A stretch of 64,000 nt of DNA, taken from NCBI RefSeq assembly GCF_003121585.1, contig NZ_QEOO01000034.1:17038-81037 (forward strand), written 5' to 3'. Below are positions 1-9,968 of the stretch, piece after piece; positions within the stretch are counted from its first letter, which is position 1; every line of letters starts with the position of its first letter. The notes under the pieces were generated by a model. That model was not told where the DNA came from. It worked only from the letters and a program-made list of their open reading frames with translations, and did not search any database. This stretch comes from Nocardioides speluncae (GTDB taxonomy: Bacteria > Actinomycetota > Actinomycetes > Propionibacteriales > Nocardioidaceae). Position numbers and translations under genes: made by a program.

Positions 1-605
1 TCTGTCATCTCGCTGGCGAAGAAGCCAGGAGCGATGGCGTTGACCCGGATGCCCTTGCGGCCGGTCCACTGCTGCGCGAGGTCGCGGGTCATGCCGATGA
101 GGCCGGCCTTCGATGAGGCATAGGCCGCTTGGGGCAGTCCGGCGGTTGTCAGGCCGAGCACCGACGAGATGTTGATGATGCTGGACCCGGGTTGCATGAC
201 ACGCCCGCAAGCCTGGGCCATCCAGTAGCAGCCGTTGAGGTTGACGTCGATGACCTGACGGAACTGCTCGGGCGTCTCCCGGGTCGCGGGTACGGCGGTG
301 CCGACGCCGGCGTTGTTGACGAGGACGTCGACGCCACCAAGCTCGCCCAGGGCACGAGTGACGAGGTTAGTGCACGACTCGGGGACGGCGACGTCGGTGG
401 CCACAGCGATGACACGACGTCCGGCCTGCTCGACGACCCGTGCGGTCTCGGCGAGCTTGTCGACTCGGCGGGCACCGAGCGCCACGTCGGCGCCGGCCTG
501 GGCGAGAGCGACGGCGAACGCCACTCCGAGGCCGCTGGACGCCCCGGTGACAACGGCTACCTTCCCGTCGAGGCGGAACAGGTCGAGGATCGAGTTGTCG
601 CTCAC
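1..605 (-). CDS. SDR-family oxidoreductase, 3' end cut by window edge
   Basis: NAD(P)-dependent short-chain dehydrogenase/reductase of the FabG-like classical type. About 201 codons are inside the window; the C-terminus lies outside. Visible: the cofactor motif TGASSGLG (residues 20-27), NNAG near residue 98, the catalytic Ser in ISS and the YxxxK pair in YASSK near residue 160, then the substrate-loop start APGF. I chose the GTG at 605 because GGAG sits 5 nt in front of it; an in-frame ATG at 620 has no clear ribosome site. It follows the APH-type kinase gene by 23 bp and ends the visible catabolic operon. In an Lva-like reading it would reduce or oxidise a hydroxyacyl-CoA, but SDR substrates cannot be read from sequence. 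Confidence 0.9.
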   Translation of the reverse strand, partial: MSDNSILDLFRLDGKVAVVTGASSGLGVAFAVALAQAGADVALGARRVDKLAETARVVEQAGRRVIAVATDVAVPESCTNLVTRALGELGGVDVLVNNAGVGTAVPATRETPEQFRQVIDVNLNGCYWMAQACGRVMQPGSSIINISSVLGLTTAGLPQAAYASSKAGLIGMTRDLAQQWTGRKGIRVNAIAPGFFASEMT

Positions 606-628
606 AGGTTCTCCGTTCATGTCCCGGC

Positions 629-1650
629 TCAGGACCGGGCCGCGATCTGGTGGGCGATCTCTAGGAACTGCGGCACCGACTCCCCCGCCGTGTCGAACCC
701 CGCGCCGCTGCCGGATCCCGCGCGGCGCCGGTGGTCGATCCCGGCGGCGATGACGGCGACCTTGAAACAGGCCAGGGCTCGGTGAAAGCTCCAGTGCTCG
801 AGGTCGTGACCGCTGGCCACGGCGTACTGCTCGGCAAGGCTATCCGGTTCCGGCAGACGGTTGCTGGTCCAGGCGCTGGGCGCGCCCATGATGAGGTCGA
901 ACGCCGGCTCGCGGTAGGCACACATCATCGCGACGTCAGCCACCGGGTCTCCGATGGTGGACAGCTCCCAGTCCACGACGGCGGCGACGCGGGTCGCAGT
1001 GCCCGATCCCGCGATGATGGTGTTGTCGATGCGGTAGTCACCGTGAACGATCGACGTACGGCGCTGTGACGGCAAGTCTCGCTCCAGTACGCACACCACC
1101 TCGTTCGCCAGCCCCTCGAGCTCAGGCGGCCCGACGATCTCCCACTGGCTCTTCCAGCGCCGGGCCTGGCGCGCGGCGTACCGGTCGGGACGGCCGAACT
1201 CCTCGAGCCCCACCGCGGCGTGGTCTACATCGTGCAGCGCGACGAGCGCAGCGATCATCCGGTCGACCACAACGGCAAGGGTGGCGTCGTCGAGGGGGAC
1301 CAGGTCCGCCTGCGTGCGCAGCGTCGCGCCGTCGACGAAGCCGCTGACGGTGAACGGCACGCCGAGCAGGTCGTCGTCCTCATGGAGCAAGATCGCCTCG
1401 GCGACGGGTACCGGCGTGCCGGCGAGCGCGGATGTCACCCGGTGCTCGCGGACCACGTCGTGGGCCGACGGCGTCCGCCCGGTGCGCGGTGGGGTCCGCA
1501 GTACCCATCGCTTCTGTCCGTCCGTGATGACGTACGTCAGGTTCGACCGCCCGCCGGAGAGCACGGTCGCGCCGAGCTCGCGGGCGGGCGGCGCACCCTC
1601 GAGGGCCATCGCGTCGGCGATCCCGGCGAGCTTTTCGGGCGTGAGGTCGG

Positions 1651-1654
<4 letters not shown>
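629..1654 (-). CDS. APH-type phosphotransferase of the ACAD10/11-associated kind
   Basis: Phosphotransferase of the aminoglycoside-kinase fold (341 aa). The start ATG at 1654 overlaps the acyl-CoA dehydrogenase stop by four bases (ATGA). The nucleotide-loop region SGGRSNLTY and the catalytic loop VHGDYRIDN followed by VVDWELSTIGDPVAD (the Brenner/DFG-like segment) are intact. In family terms this is the kinase of the ACAD10/ACAD11 and LvaA group, which phosphorylates the 4-hydroxyl of a 4-hydroxyacyl-CoA rather than an antibiotic. The partner dehydrogenase directly upstream supports that. A resistance role is unlikely given the setting. The exact acyl chain is unknown. Confidence 0.85.
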
Positions 1655-2822
<1,168 letters not shown>

Positions 2823-2823
<1 letters not shown>

Positions 2824-4355
2824 CAATTGACCTGCCTCTCGCGGTTCTGCCAGTACGGCGCGCGCAGCTTGAACTTCTGCAGCTTCCCGGTCGCCGTGCG
2901 CGCAAGCTCGTCCCGGACCTCGACCGACGTCGGCGCCTTGTAGCCGGCCAGTCGTGCCTTGCACCAGGCGATCAGCTCCGCCTCGTCCGCCTCGGCGCCG
3001 TCGGCGAGCACGACCAAGGCTTTGATGGTCTCGCCCCACCTCTCGTCGGGGACCCCGATGACGGCGACCTCGGCAACCGCGGGGTGGGAGAACAAGGCAT
3101 CCTCGACCTCGATTGAGGAGACGTTCTCACCGCCGGTGATGATGACGTCCTTCTTCCGGTCGCTGATCGTCAGGTATCCGTCGTCGCCTATCGTTCCGCC
3201 GTCGCCGGTGTGGAACCACCCGTCCGCCAACGCGGCTTCGGTTTCGTCCGGACGCTCCCAGTACCCCCGGAGGACCGCGTTGGATCGGGCCAGCACCTCG
3301 CCATCGGAACTCACCTCGATTCGTACGCCGAGAGCGGGGGCACCCGCCCGCGACAGCTTCACTGCCCGCTCCTCGGGAGCGAGGTCGTCCCACTCGGCCC
3401 GCGACCGGTTGAACGTCAGCAGCGGCGAGGTCTCGGTGAGCCCGTAGAGCTGGATGAATTCCCACCCGAGCTCCTCCTCCACTCGAGCGATCGTCCTGGT
3501 CGGTGGCGGGGCACCTGCGACGATCACCCGGACCCGGTCCCGGCCCGGGATCTCACCGTCCCAGGACCGGGCCGCCTCGAGCACGGAGGCGATGACCGCC
3601 GGCGCGGCACACAGGTAGGTGACGCCGTGCTGCTCGATGCGGCGCAGGATCTCAGTTCCGTCCACCTTGCGCAGCAGGACCTGGCGCACACCGAGCCCAG
3701 CCGCGGCGAACGGCATTCCCCACCCGTTGACGTGGAACAGCGGCAGGGTGTGGAGGTAGACGTCGCGATCGGTGACTCCCGCGTGGAGAGCGAAGGTCAC
3801 GGCGTTCACCCACAGGTTGCGGTGAGTGAGTTCGACCCCCTTCGGTCGAGCGGTCGTTCCCGAGGTGTAATTGACGGTTGCCACGGCGCACTCGTCCGGC
3901 TCCCAGGCATTGGGTTCGACGCCCTCCGCGGCGTAGAGATCGTCGTCGTCCCCGAGCACGAACTTGAACTCCACGTCGACTCCGGCGACTGCGTCGACGA
4001 GGTCGGGATCGACGAGGAGCACCCGTGCACCACTGTGCTCGACGATGTAGGCGATCTCGGCCGGGGACAGCCTGAAGTTGACGGGCACCAAGACCCTTCC
4101 GGACCCGGCGACGCCGTAGAAGCCGGTCAGCAACCGCGCGCTGTTCTGGGAGACGATCGCGACTCGCTCGCCGGCGCCGACGCCGAGTTCGTCCAGCTTC
4201 GCGGCCTGGCGGCGGGCGAGGTCCGCGACCTCGCGATAGGTGAGATCACCCAAGCTTGGCGCGGGCTGGTTCGGCTCGTCGACGACACCCGTGCGGTCGC
4301 CGTACACCTGCTCGGCGCGGTAGAGGAAGTCCACGACACTGAACGGGAAATTCAC
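2823..4355 (-). CDS. AMP-dependent acyl-CoA synthetase
   Basis: Class I adenylate-forming enzyme (510 aa) that would activate a carboxylic acid with ATP and CoA. The core motifs are complete: the P-loop YTSGTTARPKG near residue 165, LYGLTETSP, GWFHTGDGG, the hinge DRKKDVIITGGENVSS and the C-terminal catalytic lysine in ARTATGKLQKFK. The length is typical of medium-chain or aryl acid ligases. It starts the acyl-CoA module (synthetase, dehydrogenase, kinase, SDR) at the end of the operon, 61 bp after the binding-protein gene. Acid specificity cannot be read from the motifs. Confidence 0.9.
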
Positions 4356-4416
4356 GATCGGCTCTCTTTCGTGAGGTTGGCGTGGTGGTGCCCGGTCGCA
4401 GCCGGCCTACGGGGCG

Positions 4417-5616
4417 CTACTCGAGGCCCCAAGCAGCGAGGTAGGCGGCTTCGAAGTCGACAGGGCCGTCGAACCGTCCGCCCTTCTCCGGCAGGTTCCG
4501 GTCTCCGTCGAAGGCCTGCACGCCGATCCCTGAGGGGAAGCCCGCGCCATTGGGGACCTCGCCTGCGAGGAGCCGGTTCATCGCGTCGAGCGAAGCCCAG
4601 GCTTCCCAGCGGACGGGGTAGCCCGAGCCGGCGTCCACGCCGCGGTCCGCGGCGATCAGCTCGACGAGCGCGGAGCTGCCTTCCCCGCCCATGACGAAGA
4701 TGTCGTCGTTGCGCCCGCTCGCCATCACCGCCGGTGCCGCGTTGAGCACCACGGCGTCGTAGATCCCGTAGACCGCGTTGGCCTCCGGATGACGCGCGAT
4801 GGCTTGAGCCACCTTGTCCTGGAGCGGGGGGCCGAAGTCGGCGCCGGTGATCTCTACCGTCTCCACCACCTCGCAGTCGGAGCAGTGCTCGGCCAGCGCG
4901 TCCTCGAAGCCTCGATCCGTCGCGAGCGTGCTCTGGTAGTCGGTCTGCTTGATCTTGATGACGCTCGCACTTCCGCCGGTCCCCTCGATCATGGCGAGGG
5001 CCTGGTTGCGCGCGTAGGCGGCCTGGAGGAACTCCAGGTAGGTCAGCCGTTTGCCGTCCTCGACGGGGTCGTCGTAGGTGACCACGGCGTCGAACAGTCC
5101 CTGGTCCCCGGTGTCTTCGATGGTCCCGTCCTTGGCGACCGACTGGTCGCAGTCGACGGACTCGAACGCCACGATCGGGATGCCGGCGTCGACGACGTCT
5201 TCAAATCCCGCCTTCACCAGCGCGCAGTCGATGGTGAAGACGATGACGCCGTCAGCCTGGTCCGCCACGGCCTGGCGGAGTCCGCTGACCATGGTGTCGG
5301 TGTTGAACTGTCCGTCGAACAGCGTCAGGTCCCAGCCCATCTGCTCGGCTGCATCGACGAGGTATCCGTCCTGGCTGAAGTCGGTGATCTGTGCCGAGCT
5401 CGTGATGAACCAGATGTTCTGGTCGGGAGCGGGGTCCGGCGACTCGTCAGGGGGCGTGCCGAAGCTTCCTTCATAGGCGGTGTCGACGGCCTCCTTCGCC
5501 CCGGAGTCGAGCCCTGCGGCAGAACCGTCGGAGCCTTCTGTCGCGCCGCACGCGCTCATCCCGAGAGCGGTGGCACCCGCCGCGATCAGTGCGACGGCCT
5601 TGGTGTGAATCCTCAT
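4417..5616 (-). CDS. Substrate-binding lipoprotein of an RbsB-like ABC importer
   Basis: Extracellular solute-binding protein (399 aa) of the periplasmic-binding-protein type 1 / sugar-binding fold. A signal peptide with basic start (MRIHTK), a hydrophobic stretch and a lipobox ending GMSAC puts the lipidated Cys at residue 23. The mature part shows the family feel of DGVIVFTIDCALVKAGFEDV and IPIVAFESVDCD (ligand cleft). It lies between a flavoprotein gene and the acyl-CoA synthetase, whereas the RbsC-like permease and RbsA-like ATPase are 19 kb upstream on the same strand (24612-27247). They are the obvious partners. Many RbsB-like proteins bind non-sugar ligands, so the ligand may be the pathway substrate. 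Confidence 0.85.
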   Translation of the reverse strand: MRIHTKAVALIAAGATALGMSACGATEGSDGSAAGLDSGAKEAVDTAYEGSFGTPPDESPDPAPDQNIWFITSSAQITDFSQDGYLVDAAEQMGWDLTLFDGQFNTDTMVSGLRQAVADQADGVIVFTIDCALVKAGFEDVVDAGIPIVAFESVDCDQSVAKDGTIEDTGDQGLFDAVVTYDDPVEDGKRLTYLEFLQAAYARNQALAMIEGTGGSASVIKIKQTDYQSTLATDRGFEDALAEHCSDCEVVETVEITGADFGPPLQDKVAQAIARHPEANAVYGIYDAVVLNAAPAVMASGRNDDIFVMGGEGSSALVELIAADRGVDAGSGYPVRWEAWASLDAMNRLLAGEVPNGAGFPSGIGVQAFDGDRNLPEKGGRFDGPVDFEAAYLAAWGLE

Positions 5617-5626
5617 TTGTGTCTCC

Positions 5627-7078
5627 TCATACCCTCTCGGAACTCCGCGGAGTTGCCTGTTGTGTGACTTGCTCTGGTGCGTCCCAGAGTCCTTGGTTGA
5701 GCACGCTGGACGGGTCGACGTGGTCTCGGAGTGACCGGACGAACGAGCGGTAGGCGGGGGACCATGCGTCGGCTAGCAGCCGGCTGACCTCGCCCTGGTG
5801 GGGCTCGGACCATCCGCCGCGCGCGGCAACGAGCGCGTAGCCTTCGCGGGTCACCCGTCGGGCGGCCGCGCGGGCTCCTGCGACCGTTGGGTTGTAGGGC
5901 AGCGTGATGGCGAACCACATCGCGTGCCGGCCGTAGGGGCTCATGAACACGACGGGTTCGATGCCGAGGTCGGCGAGGATTTCGGTGACGCGTCGATCGA
6001 CCAGCTCCCGCAGCTCCGCGAATGACGTCGCGAAGGTGCGGTTGTCGAAGACCCCGGCGATCGCCCCTCGGTCGACGTCCATGAACTGGTCGGCCCAGGC
6101 AGGATCGAGAGCAGCGATCGCCCGTGCTGAGGCAAGCAGCTTTGCGTTTCCGGGGCGGCCCTCGTGCCTTTCGACAGCTCGCTGGACTACACCGACGTGG
6201 TGCGCCAGCAGTTGGTTAGTACTGGCTCTCGCGGTGTAGGTGAGAGACCAGTGGGGTCCGCGTACGACGTAGAGGTTCGAGTAGGGCACCTCGTGCACGC
6301 GGCGCAGCTCCTCGATCGTCGCCAGTGCCTGGTCGAGCTCGTCGAACTCGAATCCGCCGGCGTGGACCATGGGCCGCGCGAGCGCAAGCGCGATGGTGGC
6401 GATCAGCTTGACGCCGAGCGCTCCTCCGTCGCCGATGAACAGCTGGGTGAGGCCGGGCCCGTCGGATGCGGGGATGGCCGAGACGTGACGATGGACGTTG
6501 GACCCGCCGGCGTTGGTGTCGAGCACGGTCCCGTTCGGGAGGGCTACCTGGATCCCCAGGACGAACTGTCCGCTGCCGCCCACCTCAGCGGTGTCGCCGG
6601 GGAATCCGCCGCCGCAGACTCCGCTGAGGACGCCCCCGAGCGTCGTGTGGGCGCGGGGTACGGCGACGGTGTGCACCTCGTATCCACGTTCGGCCACCGC
6701 GGCGTGGAGATCGGCCATGAGGATGCCGCACTCGACGGTGACGGTCATGGTCGCGTCGTCGATCTCGAGGATTCGGGTCAGTGCGCGGGTGTCGAGCACG
6801 ATCGGCGACGTTCCCGGCGCGGCGGGCGGACCGCCGAGCGAGAAGCCACCACCGCGGACGACGACCGGAGCTCCGTGCTCGGACGCGATCCGGAGAACGG
6901 CGGTGACGTCGTCGGCCGAACGGGCGCGCACCACGACACCGGGGGCGAGGTCGTCGAAGGGCCCCTTCCCGGGGCGATATCCGTCCAGGACGCGCGGATC
7001 CGTGCTGACCGCATCCGCGCCCACGGCTGTCACGAGTGCGTCGGTGACGGTCGACTCCGTCGGCGCCGCTGTCGTCAC
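5627..7078 (-). CDS. FAD-binding PCMH-type oxidoreductase
   Basis: Flavoprotein of the VAO/PCMH family (483 aa). The FAD domain is seen from about residue 40: VVVRARSADDVTAVLRIASEH, then the loop RGGGFSLGG and CGGGFPGDTAEVGGSGQ. The position that carries the covalent flavin His in 6-HDNO-like enzymes (GGH) is Phe here, so FAD is probably held non-covalently. The C-terminus ends with a BBE-like DPSSVLNQGLW. The start is GTG at 7078, overlapping the GMC oxidoreductase stop (GTGA). It probably oxidises an alcohol, amine or hydroxyacid of the pathway; the substrate is unknown. Confidence 0.85.
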   Translation of the reverse strand: MTTAAPTESTVTDALVTAVGADAVSTDPRVLDGYRPGKGPFDDLAPGVVVRARSADDVTAVLRIASEHGAPVVVRGGGFSLGGPPAAPGTSPIVLDTRALTRILEIDDATMTVTVECGILMADLHAAVAERGYEVHTVAVPRAHTTLGGVLSGVCGGGFPGDTAEVGGSGQFVLGIQVALPNGTVLDTNAGGSNVHRHVSAIPASDGPGLTQLFIGDGGALGVKLIATIALALARPMVHAGGFEFDELDQALATIEELRRVHEVPYSNLYVVRGPHWSLTYTARASTNQLLAHHVGVVQRAVERHEGRPGNAKLLASARAIAALDPAWADQFMDVDRGAIAGVFDNRTFATSFAELRELVDRRVTEILADLGIEPVVFMSPYGRHAMWFAITLPYNPTVAGARAAARRVTREGYALVAARGGWSEPHQGEVSRLLADAWSPAYRSFVRSLRDHVDPSSVLNQGLWDAPEQVTQQATPRSSERV

Positions 7079-8640
7079 GGCGTCACCGCCGCGAGTGCGA
7101 GCTCGGTCGTCGCGCGGTCCTGGACGATCAGCGTGGCTGCGTGCTCGGCGAGCATCATCACGGTGATCATCGGGTTGAACGTGGTGAGGACCGGGAACGC
7201 CGACGCGTCCACGACACGCAGCCCGTGGACCTCACGGACTCGCAGTCGTGAGTCGAGGACGGCGAGCGGGTCGTCGTCACCGCCCATCCGGCAGGTGCCC
7301 GCTGCGTGGCAGACGCTGCCGTGGGTGGCGTGGATCCGCTTGAAGAGCTCGTCGTCGGTCTGAAGGTGCGGACCGGGGAACACCTCGCGGACCACCCAGT
7401 CGGTCAGTGGAGCGGTCGCGGCGACCCGTCGTGCCATGCGAATCCCGGCGAGGATGGTGCGGCGATCGTGCCCGTCGGTGTCGCTGAAGTAGCGGAAGTC
7501 GACGATCGGCAGCTGATCAGGATCGGCCGATGCCAGCCGCACCGTGCCGCGGCTGCTCGGGCGGGCGACGTTCGGCGTGATCGCCAACGTGTGCTCGGGC
7601 AGCTCGGCGCCGTCGCCACGAGCGCCGGCATACGACTCGTCGGGGGCGAACCGGAAGAGGTGTGCCATGACCTGTGGCGCGATCGCATCGTCGTCGACGC
7701 GGGCGACGAAGGCGGCACCGTCCACCTCGGGAGGCCAGCCACCGTCCGCAGGGCGCTGGAGCTCCAGGACGACCAGGCTCTCGACGTGGTCCATGAGGTT
7801 TGCTCCGACGCCCGGCAAGTCGACCCGCGGGTCGATGCCCACCGCGGCGAGGTGCTCGGCGGGGCCGATGCCGGAGAGCATCAGCAGGCGGGGGGTGTCG
7901 ATGGCGCCGCATGCCACGATCGTCTCGAGGCGGGCGCGGATCAGTGTCTCGGTGCGGTCGGCCCGCACGGCGCGGGCCCCGACCGCGCGGCGGTTCGCCA
8001 GCTCGATTGCTACGACGCGGCTCTCGAGGAGCGGGTGCAGGTTCGGCCGCGTCGCGAGGATGTCGTGGAGATAGGCGACCGAGGACGACGAACGACGACC
8101 CGTCTCGGGGTCGTAGCCCAGGTCCAGGTAGCCGGCACCCTCCCGGATGGTCTCGGACGGCCATGCGTCGAGGACCGGGATCGAGAGTCCTTCGACCGCG
8201 GCAGCCAGCGCGTCGTCGAGGCACTGGTTGCGCTGTTCCTGGGTCGGGCGGGCGGCGCGGACGGCGAGCCGGTCTCGGTAGGCGGCGAAGTCGGCGTAGT
8301 CCCAGCCAGTGACCCCGAGCTCGGCCCAGGCTGCGAGGTCGGCGGGGATCGGTGGGAGCAGGCCCATGTTGTTGATGCTCGACGTGCCGCCGAGGATCCG
8401 GCCGCGCGCGAGCCGGTGGTCGGCGTTGCCGCCGGGCGACGGGACACACGGGTAGCTCAGGTCGTACTCGCCTCCCAACATCTCCGGGTAGCGGCAAAGC
8501 TGAAGGGCGCGGTCCTCGCGCTCGTCGCTGGGTCCCCACTCGACGAGGGCGACCGTGACGGCGGGGTCCTCCGACAGCCGCGCGGCGAGGATCGCGCCGG
8601 CGGTGCCACCGCCGACGATCACGTAGTCGTACAGGTCCAT
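7075..8640 (-). CDS. GMC-family FAD oxidoreductase
   Basis: Glucose-methanol-choline family flavoenzyme (521 aa). Visible: the N-terminal dinucleotide fold YVIVGGGTAGAILAARLSED, the GMC signature region RGRILGGTSSINNMG near residue 85, the second signature ACGAIDTPRLLMLSGIGP, and near the C-terminus the catalytic His in HGSVCHAAGTCRMG and the Asn in TFNPMITVMMLAEHAA. The start is ATG 8640 with an upstream GGACGAGG; 17 bp separate it from the SnoaL-like gene. Expected chemistry is oxidation of a primary or secondary alcohol to the carbonyl, feeding the aldehyde dehydrogenases of the operon. Confidence 0.9.
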   Translation of the reverse strand: MDLYDYVIVGGGTAGAILAARLSEDPAVTVALVEWGPSDEREDRALQLCRYPEMLGGEYDLSYPCVPSPGGNADHRLARGRILGGTSSINNMGLLPPIPADLAAWAELGVTGWDYADFAAYRDRLAVRAARPTQEQRNQCLDDALAAAVEGLSIPVLDAWPSETIREGAGYLDLGYDPETGRRSSSSVAYLHDILATRPNLHPLLESRVVAIELANRRAVGARAVRADRTETLIRARLETIVACGAIDTPRLLMLSGIGPAEHLAAVGIDPRVDLPGVGANLMDHVESLVVLELQRPADGGWPPEVDGAAFVARVDDDAIAPQVMAHLFRFAPDESYAGARGDGAELPEHTLAITPNVARPSSRGTVRLASADPDQLPIVDFRYFSDTDGHDRRTILAGIRMARRVAATAPLTDWVVREVFPGPHLQTDDELFKRIHATHGSVCHAAGTCRMGGDDDPLAVLDSRLRVREVHGLRVVDASAFPVLTTFNPMITVMMLAEHAATLIVQDRATTELALAAVTP

Positions 8641-8657
8641 CACGGAAACCTCGTCCT

Positions 8658-9065
8658 TCAGCGCAGCTGGATGATGCCGAGCGAGTCGAGGACGCTGGCC
8701 TTGTCCCAGGTGGTCCAGTCCTCGACGATGCGGTCGTCCTCGAACCGACTGATGGTCATGCCGCGTGCGGTGATCCGGCGGTTGGTCGGCGGGACGCCGT
8801 AGTAGGAACCCGTGTGGGTCCCTGTCGACTCCCATCGGAAGGCCACGCGGTCGCCCTGCTCCACGGCGTCGAGGATCGTCATGGTGAGGTCGGGGAACGC
8901 GGCGTAGAGGTCCGCCACCACCGCGCGGTACTCGTTCTTGTTGAGCGTCGAGTCACCGGAGTGGCGCACGTAGTCGGGGCTGAACACGGCGTCGAACTCC
9001 GGACCGAAGCCGCTGGGGCCGCTGGCGTCGGCCCAGGCGCGGGCGAGAAGATCGGTGTGGGACAT
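8658..9065 (-). CDS. SnoaL-like ester cyclase family protein
   Basis: Small alpha+beta-barrel protein (135 aa) of the SnoaL/NTF2 fold. The pattern includes YVRHSGD, LTMTILDAVEQGDRVAFRWE, GTHTGSYYGVPPTNRRI and FEDDRIVEDW, all typical of SnoaL-like ester cyclases and hydrolases. Members bind and isomerise, hydrate or cyclise ring or lactone compounds, often without a cofactor. It sits between the amidohydrolase and GMC genes. A second, shorter SnoaL-like protein is at 20359. Which step it performs is unknown. Confidence 0.8.
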   Translation of the reverse strand: MSHTDLLARAWADASGPSGFGPEFDAVFSPDYVRHSGDSTLNKNEYRAVVADLYAAFPDLTMTILDAVEQGDRVAFRWESTGTHTGSYYGVPPTNRRITARGMTISRFEDDRIVEDWTTWDKASVLDSLGIIQLR

Positions 9066-9098
9066 GGCGGGGCCTCTCTGTGGCTGCTCTGGGACTGG

Positions 9099-9968
9099 TC
9101 AGTGGTTGGCCGCGGGGTCGATCCCGAGCAGGCTGAAGGGCCGCTCGAAGAGGATCCCGTCGATGACGGCGTCGGGCACGGTCGGGAGTCCGGGAAGCCG
9201 CTGGTTGAGGGTCAGCAGCTGGTCGCGGGCCTCGTCGGGCTGGAAGACCGGGAAGTCGGAGCCGAAGAGGATCTTGTCGGTGACGCGGTAGTCGGTCGCG
9301 TTCATCAGCATCGTGTGGAGCTGCCACGGCCGGTTCAGTCGCGCCGAGATGTCGGTGTAGACGTTCGGATGGCGCGCCATCAGCATGACCGTCTCGTTGG
9401 TCCACGGCTGGCCGCAGTGGCAGATGATGATCCGCATCCGCGGGAAGGCCGATGCCACCCTGTCGAGCAGGACCGGGTTCGCGTTCTCGATCGAGCACTT
9501 CGGGTGGAAGACCGACCCCTGGTGGAACAGCAGGAACATCTCCTGCTGGTCGGCCAGCTCGTAGATCGCCCACGCCTCGGCGCTGTGCGGATGGAAGTCC
9601 TGGTAGGGCGGCGACAGCTTCAGGCCTTGCAGCCCGAGCTCGAGACGCAGCCGTTTCAGCTCGGTGAGGGCGTCGGGGTCGTTGGGGTCCACGGATCCGA
9701 CCCCCACCGCACGACCCGGATGACGGCGAACCTGCTCGGCGATGTAGTCGTTCGGGATGTCCAGCTCGAGGAACCTGCTGCACAGGCCGAGCACGATGAA
9801 GCCGTCCACACCGGACCTCCTCATCGCGAGGTCGTGGTCGTCATGACTTCCCTCGCCGGACCAGCAGCGGTGCGCCAGCTCCTGACCCGCGACGTCCAGC
9901 CCCCGTCCGAACTCCCCGAGGTGCTCGGGGAGCCACACGTGGGTGTGCCAGTCGATGAACGCGGTCAC
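9099..9968 (-). CDS. Amidohydrolase-2 family metal-dependent hydrolase or decarboxylase
   Basis: TIM-barrel amidohydrolase of the ACMSD/LigW-like branch (289 aa). Metal-ligand candidates are the early HxH in FIDWHTHVW, HQGSVFHPK, HCGQPWTNE and the Asp in ILFGSDFPVFQ. The GTG start at 9968 overlaps the upstream dehydrogenase stop (GTGA). Family members hydrolyse C-N or C-O bonds or decarboxylate ring-cleavage acids such as aminocarboxymuconate semialdehyde. That suits an operon that opens a ring and then processes the semialdehyde. Hydrolysis or decarboxylation cannot be told apart here. Confidence 0.85.
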   Translation of the reverse strand: MTAFIDWHTHVWLPEHLGEFGRGLDVAGQELAHRCWSGEGSHDDHDLAMRRSGVDGFIVLGLCSRFLELDIPNDYIAEQVRRHPGRAVGVGSVDPNDPDALTELKRLRLELGLQGLKLSPPYQDFHPHSAEAWAIYELADQQEMFLLFHQGSVFHPKCSIENANPVLLDRVASAFPRMRIIICHCGQPWTNETVMLMARHPNVYTDISARLNRPWQLHTMLMNATDYRVTDKILFGSDFPVFQPDEARDQLLTLNQRLPGLPTVPDAVIDGILFERPFSLLGIDPAANH